NCBI RefSeq assembly: GCF_009932335.1
Contig: NZ_BLJF01000001.1
Coordinates: 1,984,001-2,048,000, forward strand
Direction of reading: 5' to 3'
Length of the DNA stretch: 64,000 nucleotides
Origin: Pseudomonas asiatica
Lineage (GTDB): Bacteria > Pseudomonadota > Gammaproteobacteria > Pseudomonadales > Pseudomonadaceae
Shown: positions 17,429 through 25,778 of the stretch, piece by piece
Layout of the letters: each line of letters opens with the position of its first letter
Numbering within the stretch: the stretch's first letter is position 1
Notes under the pieces: model-generated
Told to the model about the DNA's origin: nothing
Database searches by the model: none
The model's input: the letters and a program-made list of their open reading frames with translations, nothing else
Position numbers and translations under genes: made by a program

Positions 17429-17889
17429 GGCTTGCTCTCCTCGTCATCGATCACATCATCGGCCCACGGTTCGCCATCAAGCGGTGCGGAGCGGGCCAGT
17501 TCGGCTTCGTCCAGGCCTATGCCGCCGCCAATCTCATTGGCCTCTACCCGCCTAAGGGTCTTGTCTGCAGGGCCACCGCTGCCACCGGGTTCGTGCGGGT
17601 CACGGGCACCGGTCTCGTCCAGCAAGGTGTCCGGGCTCAGGTCGTCGTAGGTGACGTTGTCCTCGTGCAGGCTGTCGCTCAACGCCTCGCCGCCAGTCAT
17701 GCCGCTTTCGGCCACGCGCCGGGGCGGGAACTCGCGGGCCACGTCCGCGGCCGGTCGCTCGTCACCCGCACGCCCCTCGCGCTCGTCCAGGCGCTCGTCG
17801 AAGTCCAGTTCATGCACGCTGCCCATGCGGTCTTCGGTGTCGTCGATTTCAGTGGGGGTATAGGGCTTCGGTTTATCTGTTCGGGCCAT
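17425..17889 (-). CDS. Acidic hydrophilic protein of unknown function, coupled to metallothionein
   Basis: A 154-aa protein, strongly acidic and without hydrophobic segments (starts MARTDKPKPYTPTEIDDTED), probably largely disordered. Relatives in Pseudomonas are often labelled 'phosphotransferase system, HPr-related', but I see no HPr fold or active-site His in it, so that label should be treated as a name only. Its stop overlaps the metallothionein start (ATGA). It is divergent from ligD across a 128-bp gap, so promoters for both the metal-buffering pair and the NHEJ ligase should lie there. Confidence 0.75.
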   Translation of the reverse strand: MARTDKPKPYTPTEIDDTEDRMGSVHELDFDERLDEREGRAGDERPAADVAREFPPRRVAESGMTGGEALSDSLHEDNVTYDDLSPDTLLDETGARDPHEPGGSGGPADKTLRRVEANEIGGGIGLDEAELARSAPLDGEPWADDVIDDEESKP

Positions 17890-18017
17890 GTGCGTTCTCC
17901 GTCAGGTGGCTTCATTCGGTCGACTGCACTTGCTGTTTGAAGATTCAGAGTTTTTTTGAACTACCGCCCGGGCCGTTGCCTCCCAGATTAGAGACTGCGA
18001 ACCGCCCGGAGCCCGCC

Positions 18018-20510
18018 ATGGCCAAGCCCCTGCAGGAATATGCGCGCAAGCGCGACTTCAATGCCACGCCCGAGCCCAGCGGCAAGCGCAGCCGTGGCAA
18101 GCGGGCCCACGCGCTGCAGTTCTGCATCCAGAAGCACGATGCCAGCCACCTGCACTACGACTTCCGCCTGGAACTCGATGGCACGCTGAAAAGCTGGGCC
18201 ATCCCCAAAGGGCCGTCGCTGGACCCCAAGGTGCGCCGCCTGGCCGTGCACGTGGAGGACCACCCGCTGGACTACGCCGACTTCGAAGGCCATATCCCCG
18301 AAGGCCATTACGGCGCGGGCGACGTGATCGTCTGGGACCGGGGCATCTGGGAGCCCGAAGGTGATGCGCATGAGGCCTATGCCAAGGGCAAACTGCGTTT
18401 CCGCCTGCAAGGCGAAAAGCTCGGCGGTGTATGGAACCTGTTCCGCACCCACCTGGCCGGCAAGAAGGAGCAGTGGATGCTGGTCAAGTCGCACGACGGC
18501 CAGGCGCGTAGCGAAGCCGAGTACAGCATCGTCGACGCCCAGCCCGACAGCGTGCTCAGCGACCGCACGCTGGTGCCGCGCAAGCCGACAGCAAAAAAGG
18601 CCGCCGCGCCACGTCGCAAAGCCGCCAGCAAAGGCCGGAAGGTGCCGTTGCCGGCGCAGCTGCAGCCACAACTGGCGACCTTGGTCGACTCCCCGCCCAG
18701 TGGCGACTGGCGCTACGAGGTCAAGTTCGACGGTTACCGCATCCTTGCCCGCATCGACGGTGATGACGTGCGCCTGTTCACCCGCAATGGCCATGACTGG
18801 AGCGGCAAGATGCCCAGGCAGGTTGCCGCCTTGCGTGCGCTGGGCCTCGATTCGGCCTGGCTCGATGGCGAGGTGGTGGTGGCTGGCGAAAACGGCGCGG
18901 CGGACTTCCAGGCGCTGCAGAACGCTTTCGACACCGAGCATGACGAGCACATCACCTATTACCTGTTCGACCTGCCCTTCCTGGGCGGCCAGGACCTGCG
19001 CCAGTTACCGCTGCAGGACCGGCGCGACACCTTGCAGCGCTTGCTGGAACACAACGAATCGGACGTGCTCAAGTACTCCGCCGACTTTGACCAGCCGGTC
19101 GAATCCCTGCTCGACAGCGCCTGCCGGCTGCAACTCGAAGGCCTGATCGGCAAGCGCGTCGACAGCCCCTACAGCGGCCGCCGCAGCCCCGACTGGATCA
19201 AGCTCAAGTGCAAGCAGCGCCAGGAGTTCGTGATCGTCGGCTACACCGACCCCAAAGGCAGCCGCAGCGGCTTTGGTGCCCTGCTGCTGGCCTTGCACGA
19301 CAACGACAGCGGCGAGTTGCGCTATGCCGGCAAGGTCGGCACCGGCTTCAGTGCAACCACGCTGGCCAGCATCCATGCCCGGCTCAAACCATTGGAAACC
19401 GCCGAGCCGGCCCTGCCCAACCCGCCCACCGGGGCCGAAGCCCGGGGCGTGCACTGGCTGAAACCGCAACTGCTGGCCGAAGTCGCCTATGCCCAGATGA
19501 CCCGTGACGGCATCGTGCGCCACTCGGTGTTCCACGGCCTGCGCGATGACAAACCGGCTACCGCCATCGACCTGGAGCGCAGCATGCCCGCCAAGACCCT
19601 GCCCAAGCGCAAGCAGGCCAAGGCCCCCGAGGCTTTGGGCGAGCTGCGCCTGACCCACCCCGAGCGGGTGGTCGACGCCACCAGCGGCGTTACCAAGCGC
19701 GAGGTCGCCGAGTACTACGCCGCTGTCAGCCAATGGATACTGCCCCAGCTCAAGAATCGCCCGGTGGCACTGGTACGTGCTCCGGACGGGCTGGCCGGGG
19801 AGCTGTTCTTCCAGAAGAACGCCGGCCAGTTGCATCTGCCCAACGTGCTCAGCTATGACAAGGCCGAGGCCGGCCAGGCGGCGATGGTCATCAATCGCGC
19901 CGACACCTTGATCGGCGCAGTGCAGATGAACATGCTCGAACTGCACACCTGGAACGCCACCGACAAGGACTTCGACAAGCCCGACCGCTTCGTCCTCGAC
20001 CTTGACCCGGACCCGGCACTGCCGTGGAAGGCCATGCTGGAAGCCACCCAACTGGCCCTCACCTTGCTGGCTGAGCTGGGCCTGAAGGTTTTTCTCAAGA
20101 CCAGTGGCGGCAAAGGCATGCACCTGGTAGTGCCGCTGACCCGGCGTGCCAGCTGGGATGAAGTCAAGGCATTCAGCCACGGCATCGTCGATTACCTGGC
20201 CAGGTTGTTCCCCGACAGGCTCAGTGCCGTGTCCGGGCCCAAAAATCGCATCGGGCGCATCTTCATCGACTACCTGCGCAACGGCAAGGGGGCTACCACC
20301 GCCTGCGCGTATACCCTGCGCGCACGCGAAGGCCTGCCGGTATCCGTGCCGATCTGGCGCGAGGAACTGCCGCAACTCAAGGGCGCCAACCAGTGGAACA
20401 TCGGCAACGTGCTTGAACGACTGAGCGATGTGGACGACCCCTGGGCCGATTATGGCAAGACCAGGCAATCGATCACCGTGGGCATGCGCAAGCAGCTGGG
20501 GCTGGCCTGA
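18018..20510 (+). CDS. ligD: DNA ligase D (NHEJ ligase-polymerase-phosphoesterase)
   Basis: An 830-aa protein with all three LigD domains in the P. aeruginosa order. The 3'-phosphoesterase domain comes first (about 1-170; HDASHLHYDFRLELDG and PEGHYGAGDVIVWDRG). The ATP-dependent ligase follows (about 215-520; adenylated Lys near 236 in YEVKFDGYRI, and the EGLIGKR and WIKLKC motifs). The primase-type polymerase is last (about 540-830; metal-binding LDLDPDP and KTSGGKGMHLVVPL). It repairs double-strand breaks with Ku, encoded 3.3 kb downstream in convergent orientation. The ATG at 18018 is chosen for the family-typical MAKPLQEYARKRDF start. The next operon begins 54 bp after the stop. Confidence 0.96.
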   Translation: MAKPLQEYARKRDFNATPEPSGKRSRGKRAHALQFCIQKHDASHLHYDFRLELDGTLKSWAIPKGPSLDPKVRRLAVHVEDHPLDYADFEGHIPEGHYGAGDVIVWDRGIWEPEGDAHEAYAKGKLRFRLQGEKLGGVWNLFRTHLAGKKEQWMLVKSHDGQARSEAEYSIVDAQPDSVLSDRTLVPRKPTAKKAAAPRRKAASKGRKVPLPAQLQPQLATLVDSPPSGDWRYEVKFDGYRILARIDGDDVRLFTRNGHDWSGKMPRQVAALRALGLDSAWLDGEVVVAGENGAADFQALQNAFDTEHDEHITYYLFDLPFLGGQDLRQLPLQDRRDTLQRLLEHNESDVLKYSADFDQPVESLLDSACRLQLEGLIGKRVDSPYSGRRSPDWIKLKCKQRQEFVIVGYTDPKGSRSGFGALLLALHDNDSGELRYAGKVGTGFSATTLASIHARLKPLETAEPALPNPPTGAEARGVHWLKPQLLAEVAYAQMTRDGIVRHSVFHGLRDDKPATAIDLERSMPAKTLPKRKQAKAPEALGELRLTHPERVVDATSGVTKREVAEYYAAVSQWILPQLKNRPVALVRAPDGLAGELFFQKNAGQLHLPNVLSYDKAEAGQAAMVINRADTLIGAVQMNMLELHTWNATDKDFDKPDRFVLDLDPDPALPWKAMLEATQLALTLLAELGLKVFLKTSGGKGMHLVVPLTRRASWDEVKAFSHGIVDYLARLFPDRLSAVSGPKNRIGRIFIDYLRNGKGATTACAYTLRAREGLPVSVPIWREELPQLKGANQWNIGNVLERLSDVDDPWADYGKTRQSITVGMRKQLGLA

Positions 20511-20564
20511 TGACGGCTTGCCTGCAGCGCTACGCCCGCAATGCCTCACCAAGGAGCCGAGCCC

Positions 20565-21608
20565 ATGAGCATCGTCCAGGATTTTGACCTGACCAACCTC
20601 GATCGCCTGTTGCGGGCCTTCGGCGAGCGGCAGCAACCGCTCAACCTCGATACCCAGTTGCCGCAGCTGATTCAGGCACTGCAAGCCGACCACCTCGACC
20701 TGCTGCCCCTGCCTGGCCAGGGCAATACGCTACGGCGCTGGCAAGCCCTCGCCCGGGTGGCTGGCTGTGACCTGGCCTTGGCCAAGCTGTACGAGGGCCA
20801 CACCGACGCGGCGGCGATCCTTGCCGAATGCGCGGCTGCACACCACGCTGCCGAGGGTATATGGGGCGTGTGGGCCGCCGAACCGCCGGATGCCCGCGCC
20901 TGCATTGTCGCCCGTGATGGCGACCAGGTCCGCCTGGAGGGTCGCAAGGCCTGGTGTTCGGGCGCACTGCAGATCGACCGGGCGCTGGTCACGGCCTGGG
21001 ACCAGCACGGCCAGCCCCAGCTGGTGGCCATCGAACTGTCCCATCCCAGCCAGGACCTTGCCATAGACCGCTGGCAGGCCATCGGCATGGCCACCACCGC
21101 CAGTGTCGAAGTCGAGTTCAACCACACCCCTGGCATCGCCATCGGCCGCCCCGGGCAATACCTGTCACGCCCCGGCTTCTGGCATGGCGGTGCTGGCATT
21201 GCAGCCTGCTGGTACGGCGCGGCCGAGGCATTGGCCGATTACCTGCGCGAACACTGCCGCAACCCCCGCCCCGACCCACATGCCGATGCTCACCTGGGCG
21301 CGGTCGATGCCGCCTTGTACGGCGCCAGGGCGGCACTGCGCGAATGCGCGGCATGGATCGACCGCCAGCCAGGCGCAGACGCCAGCTTCGAAGTGCGCCG
21401 CACCCGCGCCCAGGTGGAACAGGCCGTTGAACAGGTGATCCACCACGTTGGCCGGGCGCTGGGCGCCACTCCTTTCTGCCGTGACAACCACTTTGCCCGG
21501 CTGAGTGCCGACTTGCCGGTGTTCCTGCGCCAGAGCCATGCCGAGCGCGACCTGGCGGCGCTCGGGGAGCAGTTGGCAAAACAGCCGGCGGGAGTCTGGC
21601 AACTATGA
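20565..21608 (+). CDS. Acyl-CoA dehydrogenase family protein
   Basis: A 347-aa flavoprotein-type protein, slightly short for the acyl-CoA dehydrogenase family. The middle domain is recognisable (GIWGVWAAEPPDARACIVAR ... GRKAWCSGALQIDRALVTAW), as is the helical C-terminal bundle, but I cannot see the usual catalytic-Glu YEGT-type motif, so it may use an unusual base or substrate. ATG at 20565 with AAGGAG 9 nt upstream. Its stop overlaps the PIG-L deacetylase start (ATGA). In this operon an oxidised acyl or amine intermediate is more likely than fatty-acid degradation, but this is inferred from context only. Confidence 0.82.
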   Translation: MSIVQDFDLTNLDRLLRAFGERQQPLNLDTQLPQLIQALQADHLDLLPLPGQGNTLRRWQALARVAGCDLALAKLYEGHTDAAAILAECAAAHHAAEGIWGVWAAEPPDARACIVARDGDQVRLEGRKAWCSGALQIDRALVTAWDQHGQPQLVAIELSHPSQDLAIDRWQAIGMATTASVEVEFNHTPGIAIGRPGQYLSRPGFWHGGAGIAACWYGAAEALADYLREHCRNPRPDPHADAHLGAVDAALYGARAALRECAAWIDRQPGADASFEVRRTRAQVEQAVEQVIHHVGRALGATPFCRDNHFARLSADLPVFLRQSHAERDLAALGEQLAKQPAGVWQL

Positions 21609-22360
21609 GCGAGAACCTGATCCAGGCGAACAGCGGTACACCGTGGGCGGACTGGCAGCAGGCCGCGCACCTGGCCAGGGCCACCTGGATCACCCCTCAG
21701 CAATTGTGCCCGCCGGGCCGCCGCCTGGTGCTGCTGGCACCGCACCCCGATGACGAGATTCTCATGGCCGGTGGGCTGCTGGCGGGCTTCCACGGCCGGG
21801 AAGACGACCTGGTGCTGATTTCCGCCACCGATGGTGAAGCCAGTCACCCCGGCTCTACCCACTGGAGCGAACACCGCCTGCGCCGGCAAAGGCCACTGGA
21901 GAGCCGCCATGCCCTGCAACAGCTTGACCTCGACCTCGGCCGCCTGGACTGGCGGCGGCTCCACCTCAAGGACGGCGCGTTGCCACGTGACGAGGCGTTT
22001 CTACTCAACCACCTGAGCCAGTTGCTCAGGCCTGACGACCTGCTGATGGCTACCTGGAGCGGCGATGGCCACTGTGACCACAAAGCAATAGGCCGGGCTG
22101 CCGCGCAGGCGGCCCGGATGCGCAAGGTGCAATGCCTTGAGGTACCCGTGTGGGCGTGGCACTGGGCACGACCGGACGACCCGCGTCTGCCGTGGCCGCG
22201 TGCCCACCGCATTCAGCTGGACGAGGCCAGCCTGGCCCGCAAGCGCAAGGCCCTGGCCGCCCATGTCAGCCAACTCGAACCGGACGGCCAGCGCCCGCCC
22301 GTACTGCCGCCGAACTTGCTGGATTGTCTGCTGCAACCTTTCGAACTGGTGTTCCTGTAA
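21605..22360 (+). CDS. PIG-L/LmbE family N-deacetylase
   Basis: A 251-aa zinc-dependent deacetylase-type protein. The metal-site motif APHPDDEILMAGG is near residues 45-57, and GDGHCDHKAIGRAA near 155-168 supplies the third His. The family removes acetyl groups from N-acetylglucosamine in GlcNAc-PI, mycothiol/bacillithiol precursors, or other GlcNAc-linked molecules. The start overlaps the acyl-CoA dehydrogenase stop (ATGA); the methyltransferase follows 11 bp later. With a glycosyltransferase in the same operon, a sugar-linked substrate is plausible. Confidence 0.9.
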   Translation: MSENLIQANSGTPWADWQQAAHLARATWITPQQLCPPGRRLVLLAPHPDDEILMAGGLLAGFHGREDDLVLISATDGEASHPGSTHWSEHRLRRQRPLESRHALQQLDLDLGRLDWRRLHLKDGALPRDEAFLLNHLSQLLRPDDLLMATWSGDGHCDHKAIGRAAAQAARMRKVQCLEVPVWAWHWARPDDPRLPWPRAHRIQLDEASLARKRKALAAHVSQLEPDGQRPPVLPPNLLDCLLQPFELVFL

Positions 22361-22371
22361 ATGGAGTTGTC

Positions 22372-22971
22372 ATGAGCCTCGACCCACAGTATTTCGCCGA
22401 CCTATACGCCACCAGTGAAGACCCTTGGGCCTTTCGCACCCGCTGGTACGAAAAGCGCAAGCGCGAGCTGGTCATGGCCTGCCTGCCGCGCCAGTGCTAC
22501 CAGCGCGTGTTCGAGCCCGCTTGCGCCAATGGCGAGCTCAGCGCCTTGCTGGCCGAGCGTTGTGCCAACCTGGTGTGTCAGGACCTGGACCCTACTGCGG
22601 TAGCGCTGGCCGGTGAACGCTTGACTGGGCTGCGCAATGTCTCGGTGGAGCTGGCGCGGCTGCCGGCGGACTGGCCAGGTGGGCGTTTCGACCTGATCGT
22701 GCTGAGCGAGGTGGGTTACTACCTCGACCCGACCGACTGGTTGCAGGTGATCGAACAGTCAGTGGCCAGCCTGACCTACGACGGCGGGCTGCTGGCCTGC
22801 CACTGGAAGCATCCCATCGCCGGCTGCCCGCAGGACGGGCGTGAAGTGCACCGCATGCTAGCCCGGCACCTTCCGCTGTATCTGCAGTTCCAGCATGACG
22901 AGGCGGACTTCTTGCTGGAGTACTGGTCCTCTCAGCCCAGCGTGGTCGACCTGGACGAGACCTGCCCATGA
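22372..22971 (+). CDS. NodS-like SAM-dependent methyltransferase
   Basis: A 199-aa class I methyltransferase. It starts MSLDPQYFADLYATSEDPWA, has a SAM-binding loop VFEPACANGELSALLAERC (about 45-63) and an acidic DLD after beta-2, as in the NodS family. NodS N-methylates the deacetylated glucosamine of Nod factors, so pairing with a PIG-L deacetylase is suggestive. ATG at 22372 with GGAG 6 nt upstream. The stop overlaps the glycosyltransferase start (ATGA). Similarity is to the fold and N-terminal motif; substrate identity is unknown. Confidence 0.82.
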   Translation: MSLDPQYFADLYATSEDPWAFRTRWYEKRKRELVMACLPRQCYQRVFEPACANGELSALLAERCANLVCQDLDPTAVALAGERLTGLRNVSVELARLPADWPGGRFDLIVLSEVGYYLDPTDWLQVIEQSVASLTYDGGLLACHWKHPIAGCPQDGREVHRMLARHLPLYLQFQHDEADFLLEYWSSQPSVVDLDETCP

Positions 22972-23627
22972 TTGGCGTGGTCATTCCGGCGCACAACGAG
23001 GCGCGACACCTGGGGCGGTGCCTGCGCGCAATGCAGGCTGCTGCCCTTCAGGCTCGGCAGTCGGGGCAACGGGTCGAGGTACTGGTGGTACTGGACCGCT
23101 GCAGTGATGGCAGTGCCGCTGTGGCAAGGCGCTACGGTGTGCAGATGCTGTCGGTGGATGCCGGCAATGTAGGCTTGGCCCGCCGGGTGGGCGCGGCACA
23201 CATGGTCGAGCGCGGCGCGAAATGGCTGGCGTTCACCGATGCCGACAGCCGTGTGCCGGAACATTGGCTGCTTTCGCAACTGGCCTGTGATGCCGAGGTC
23301 GTATGCGGCACGGTGCATGTCGAGCACTGGCAACCCTGGCAGACAGCGGCCTTGCGCAAGCTGTACCACAGCCGTTACCAGGCACATGAGGGGCATCGGC
23401 ATGTGCATGGGGCCAATCTGGGTGTGTGTGCCGACGCCTATGATCGTGTGGGCGGCTTCCAGCCACTGGCGGCGCATGAGGATGTGCAACTGGTCAGCGA
23501 CCTGCAGGCCAGTGGTGCGCAGATCGTATGGACCGCCAGGCACAGCGTGGCCACCAGCAGCCGGAGCGACAGCCGCGCCCGCGAAGGGTTTGGTGATTAT
23601 CTGGCTGGGTTGCAGACACAGGTTTGA
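22968..23627 (+). CDS. Family 2 glycosyltransferase
   Basis: A 219-aa GT-A type glycosyltransferase: VVIPAHNEARHLGRCLRAM at the N-terminus, a VVLDRCSDGS sugar-nucleotide loop, metal-binding FTDADSRVP and a C-terminal AAHEDVQLVSDLQ acceptor-side motif. It has no membrane span, so it is cytoplasmic. It ends the four-gene overlapping operon behind ligD; a family B repeat follows 36 bp later. Sugar donor and acceptor cannot be deduced. Confidence 0.88.
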   Translation: MIGVVIPAHNEARHLGRCLRAMQAAALQARQSGQRVEVLVVLDRCSDGSAAVARRYGVQMLSVDAGNVGLARRVGAAHMVERGAKWLAFTDADSRVPEHWLLSQLACDAEVVCGTVHVEHWQPWQTAALRKLYHSRYQAHEGHRHVHGANLGVCADAYDRVGGFQPLAAHEDVQLVSDLQASGAQIVWTARHSVATSSRSDSRAREGFGDYLAGLQTQV

Positions 23628-23662
23628 TGAGGCTTGTGTTTGACTCCTGGTTCAGCAGTTTC

Positions 23663-23828
23663 TGTAGGAGCAGCCTTGTGCTGCGAAGAGGCCGGTACTG
23701 ACAAAGCCTGTCTATTGCTTGTACCGGCCTCTTCGCAGCACAAGGCTGCTCCTACAAAGGACGCTTCAAACGAGCGATATTTGTTCTCCGCGCGACAGCG
23801 CGGCCCCAAAGGGCTGGGCAATTTCCCA
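23663..23828 (-). repeat. Family B long intergenic repeat, copy B2
   Basis: Opposite-orientation copy of 6023-6188. The terminal hairpin has 36-nt arms (23663-23698 and 23721-23756) that are perfect reverse complements. The adjoining segment 23757-23828 matches the left half of copy B1, and even the loop (CAATAGACAGGCTT core) is shared. It lies between convergent genes, 21 bp from the ku stop. Confidence 0.87.
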
Positions 23829-23849
23829 CCCAGTGCAAGCGCAACGGAA

Positions 23850-24671
23850 TCACGACGCCTTGCGTGTCTTCTTCGCCGGCTTCTTGCCACCGAGGCTGCG
23901 CTTGAGCAGTTCGGTGAGGTCGAGGATGTCCGCGCCTTTCCCTGCTTCCGTCGCCTCGCCCTTCTCCACAGTCTCGATCTTGCCCTTGCTGGCCTTTTCT
24001 TCCACCAGGTCCATGATGGTCTGGCGGAAGGCATCGTGGTAATCCGCAGGCTTCCACTGCCCGCTCATGTCTTCGACCAACCGCTTGGCCATGTCCAGTT
24101 CGCGCTTGTCCACCTTGGCCTCGGTGACGCTGCTGTCCAGCTCCAGCGTTTCCAGCCCGCGCACTTCTTCGGGCCAGCGCAAGGTGATCATCACCAGCGC
24201 ATCATCCAGCGGCCGCAACAACGCCAGGTGCTGGCGGGTGTGCAGCACTACCGTGGCCAGCGCCACCTTGCCGGTCTTCGCCAGGGTTTCGCGCAGCAAG
24301 GCGTATACCTTGCCGCCACGGCGGTCGGGGGTAAGGTAATACGGCGTGTCGAAGTGCTGCAGCGGGATCTCGCCAGCCTCCACGAAGGAGAAGATATCGA
24401 TCGTCTGGGTCGCCTCGGGCCGGGCCTTGCGGATTTCCTCCTCGCTGATCACCACATAGCGGCCCTTCTCGAACTCGACGCCCTTGACGATGTTGTCCTT
24501 GTCGATTTCCTTGCCAGTGACCTTGTTCACCCGCTTGTAGCCGACCGGCTCCATGCTGCGCTTGTCGAGCCAGTCGAAATCGACCCGCTCGGTGCGCACC
24601 GCGGTATTGAGGGCCACGGGGATATGCACGAGACCGAAACTGATGGCGCCTTTCCAGATTGCCCTAGCCAT
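23850..24671 (-). CDS. ku: Ku protein (NHEJ)
   Basis: A 273-aa bacterial Ku homologue starting MARAIWKGAISFGLVHIPV, the family-typical N-terminus, followed by the beta-barrel core (GYKRVNKVTGKEI, FEKGRYVVISEEEI, YYLTPDRRGGKVYALLRETL) and a Lys-rich C-terminal tail (GGKKPAKKTRKAS). The homodimer encircles DNA ends and recruits LigD. It is convergent to the ligD operon, and is the last gene of a long leftward run, 74 bp after the SDR gene. Confidence 0.96.
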   Translation of the reverse strand: MARAIWKGAISFGLVHIPVALNTAVRTERVDFDWLDKRSMEPVGYKRVNKVTGKEIDKDNIVKGVEFEKGRYVVISEEEIRKARPEATQTIDIFSFVEAGEIPLQHFDTPYYLTPDRRGGKVYALLRETLAKTGKVALATVVLHTRQHLALLRPLDDALVMITLRWPEEVRGLETLELDSSVTEAKVDKRELDMAKRLVEDMSGQWKPADYHDAFRQTIMDLVEEKASKGKIETVEKGEATEAGKGADILDLTELLKRSLGGKKPAKKTRKAS

Positions 24672-24745
24672 TGAAGGTGCTCCCAGGGTTGCCTGCCAAT
24701 ACCTGAATCGACTGCAACCGGCGGCGAAGGTTTAGCCGCCCCGCC

Positions 24746-25651
24746 CTACGGCAGCGGGTTGCCGCCGGTCACGCCGAACACCTCGCCGGTGATGTAGCTG
24801 GACTCCTGGCTGGCCAGCAACACATACACCGGCGCACACTCGGCGGGTTGCCCCGGTCGCTTCATCGGCGTTTGTGCGCCGAACTCGGGGATTTTCTCCG
24901 GCGGTTGGCCGCCACTGGGCTGCAACACGGTCCAGATGGGCCCCGGGGCCACGGCATTGACCCTGATGCCGCGCTCGATCACCTGCTTGGCCAAGGCCTT
25001 GGTGAAGGCGACGATCGCGGCCTTGGTGGTGGCATAGTCGAGCAAGGTGGCCGAAGGCTGGTAGGACTGGATCGAGGCGGTGTTGATGATGGTCGCCCCC
25101 GCCGGCATCAGCGGCACGGCCGCCTGGCACAGCCAGAACAGCGCGTAGACGTTGGTTTTCAGGGTGTGGTCGAACTGCTCGTGGCTGATCTGGCTGATGT
25201 CCTTGCGCGCTTCCTGCTTGCCGGCGACGTTGACCAGGATGTCCAGCCCGCCAAGTTGCTCATGGGCCTGGTCGACCAGCTCCTTGCAGAACTGCTCATC
25301 CTTCAGGTCACCGGCAATTGCCACCACCTTGCGGCCTTCGGCTTCAATCAGCTTGATGACTTCGCGGGCATCGGGTTGCTCGATGGGCATGTAGTTGAGG
25401 GCAATGTCGGCACCCTCACGGGCAAAGGCGATGGCCACTGCACGGCCGATGCCCGAATCCGCACCGGTGATCAGCGCCTTGCGCCCTGCCAGGCGGCCAA
25501 AACCCTTGTAGGTGGTTTCGCCGTGGTCTGGCTCGGGCTGCATGTTGGCATCCAGCCCCGGTGCTGGTTGGCCTTGGGCCGGGAATGGTGGATGCGGGTA
25601 CTGGGTCAGCGGGTTCTGCATGCTGAACTGGTCGTGGGGTTTGTTAGGCAT
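24746..25651 (-). CDS. Short-chain dehydrogenase/reductase (YghA-like)
   Basis: A 301-aa SDR. It has a Pro/Gln-rich N-terminal extension of about 45 residues, the Rossmann motif [12 protein letters not shown], an NVAGKQ segment, and active site Ser ([10 protein letters not shown]) with Tyr-Lys in LDYATTKAA. The extension plus [14 protein letters not shown] identifies the YghA/YhdG-type subgroup, often part of general stress regulons. Start at 25651 has GAGGAGAGG upstream. A REP palindrome lies just upstream. Substrate is unknown. Confidence 0.92.
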   Translation of the reverse strand: MPNKPHDQFSMQNPLTQYPHPPFPAQGQPAPGLDANMQPEPDHGETTYKGFGRLAGRKALITGADSGIGRAVAIAFAREGADIALNYMPIEQPDAREVIKLIEAEGRKVVAIAGDLKDEQFCKELVDQAHEQLGGLDILVNVAGKQEARKDISQISHEQFDHTLKTNVYALFWLCQAAVPLMPAGATIINTASIQSYQPSATLLDYATTKAAIVAFTKALAKQVIERGIRVNAVAPGPIWTVLQPSGGQPPEKIPEFGAQTPMKRPGQPAECAPVYVLLASQESSYITGEVFGVTGGNPLP

Positions 25652-25686
25652 GGGGGCCTCTCCTCTGGTGTACCGGTGTTGGCCCA

Positions 25687-25706
25687 TTCGCGGGCTTGCC
25701 CGCGAA
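25687..25706. repeat. Single REP palindrome, family C
   Basis: TTCGCGGGCTTGCCCGCGAA, a 20-nt near-perfect palindrome in the 127-bp gap between the nucleosidase and SDR genes (both minus strand). Confidence 0.7.
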
Positions 25707-25778
25707 GGCCGTCCTACCGTTTTCGAGGAGAGCCTTCATCGATGGTTTTTTTCGACTGGCCCAAACACCGACCAGCGG

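Noticed and set aside
17425..17889. HPr (phosphocarrier) protein
   Set aside because: The protein is acidic and disordered with no HPr active-site His region; the common label in relatives is not supported by what can be read here.
23634..24674. 346-aa plus-strand open frame opposite ku
   Set aside because: It runs through the family B repeat and antisense to the well-recognised ku gene, with no recognisable domain.
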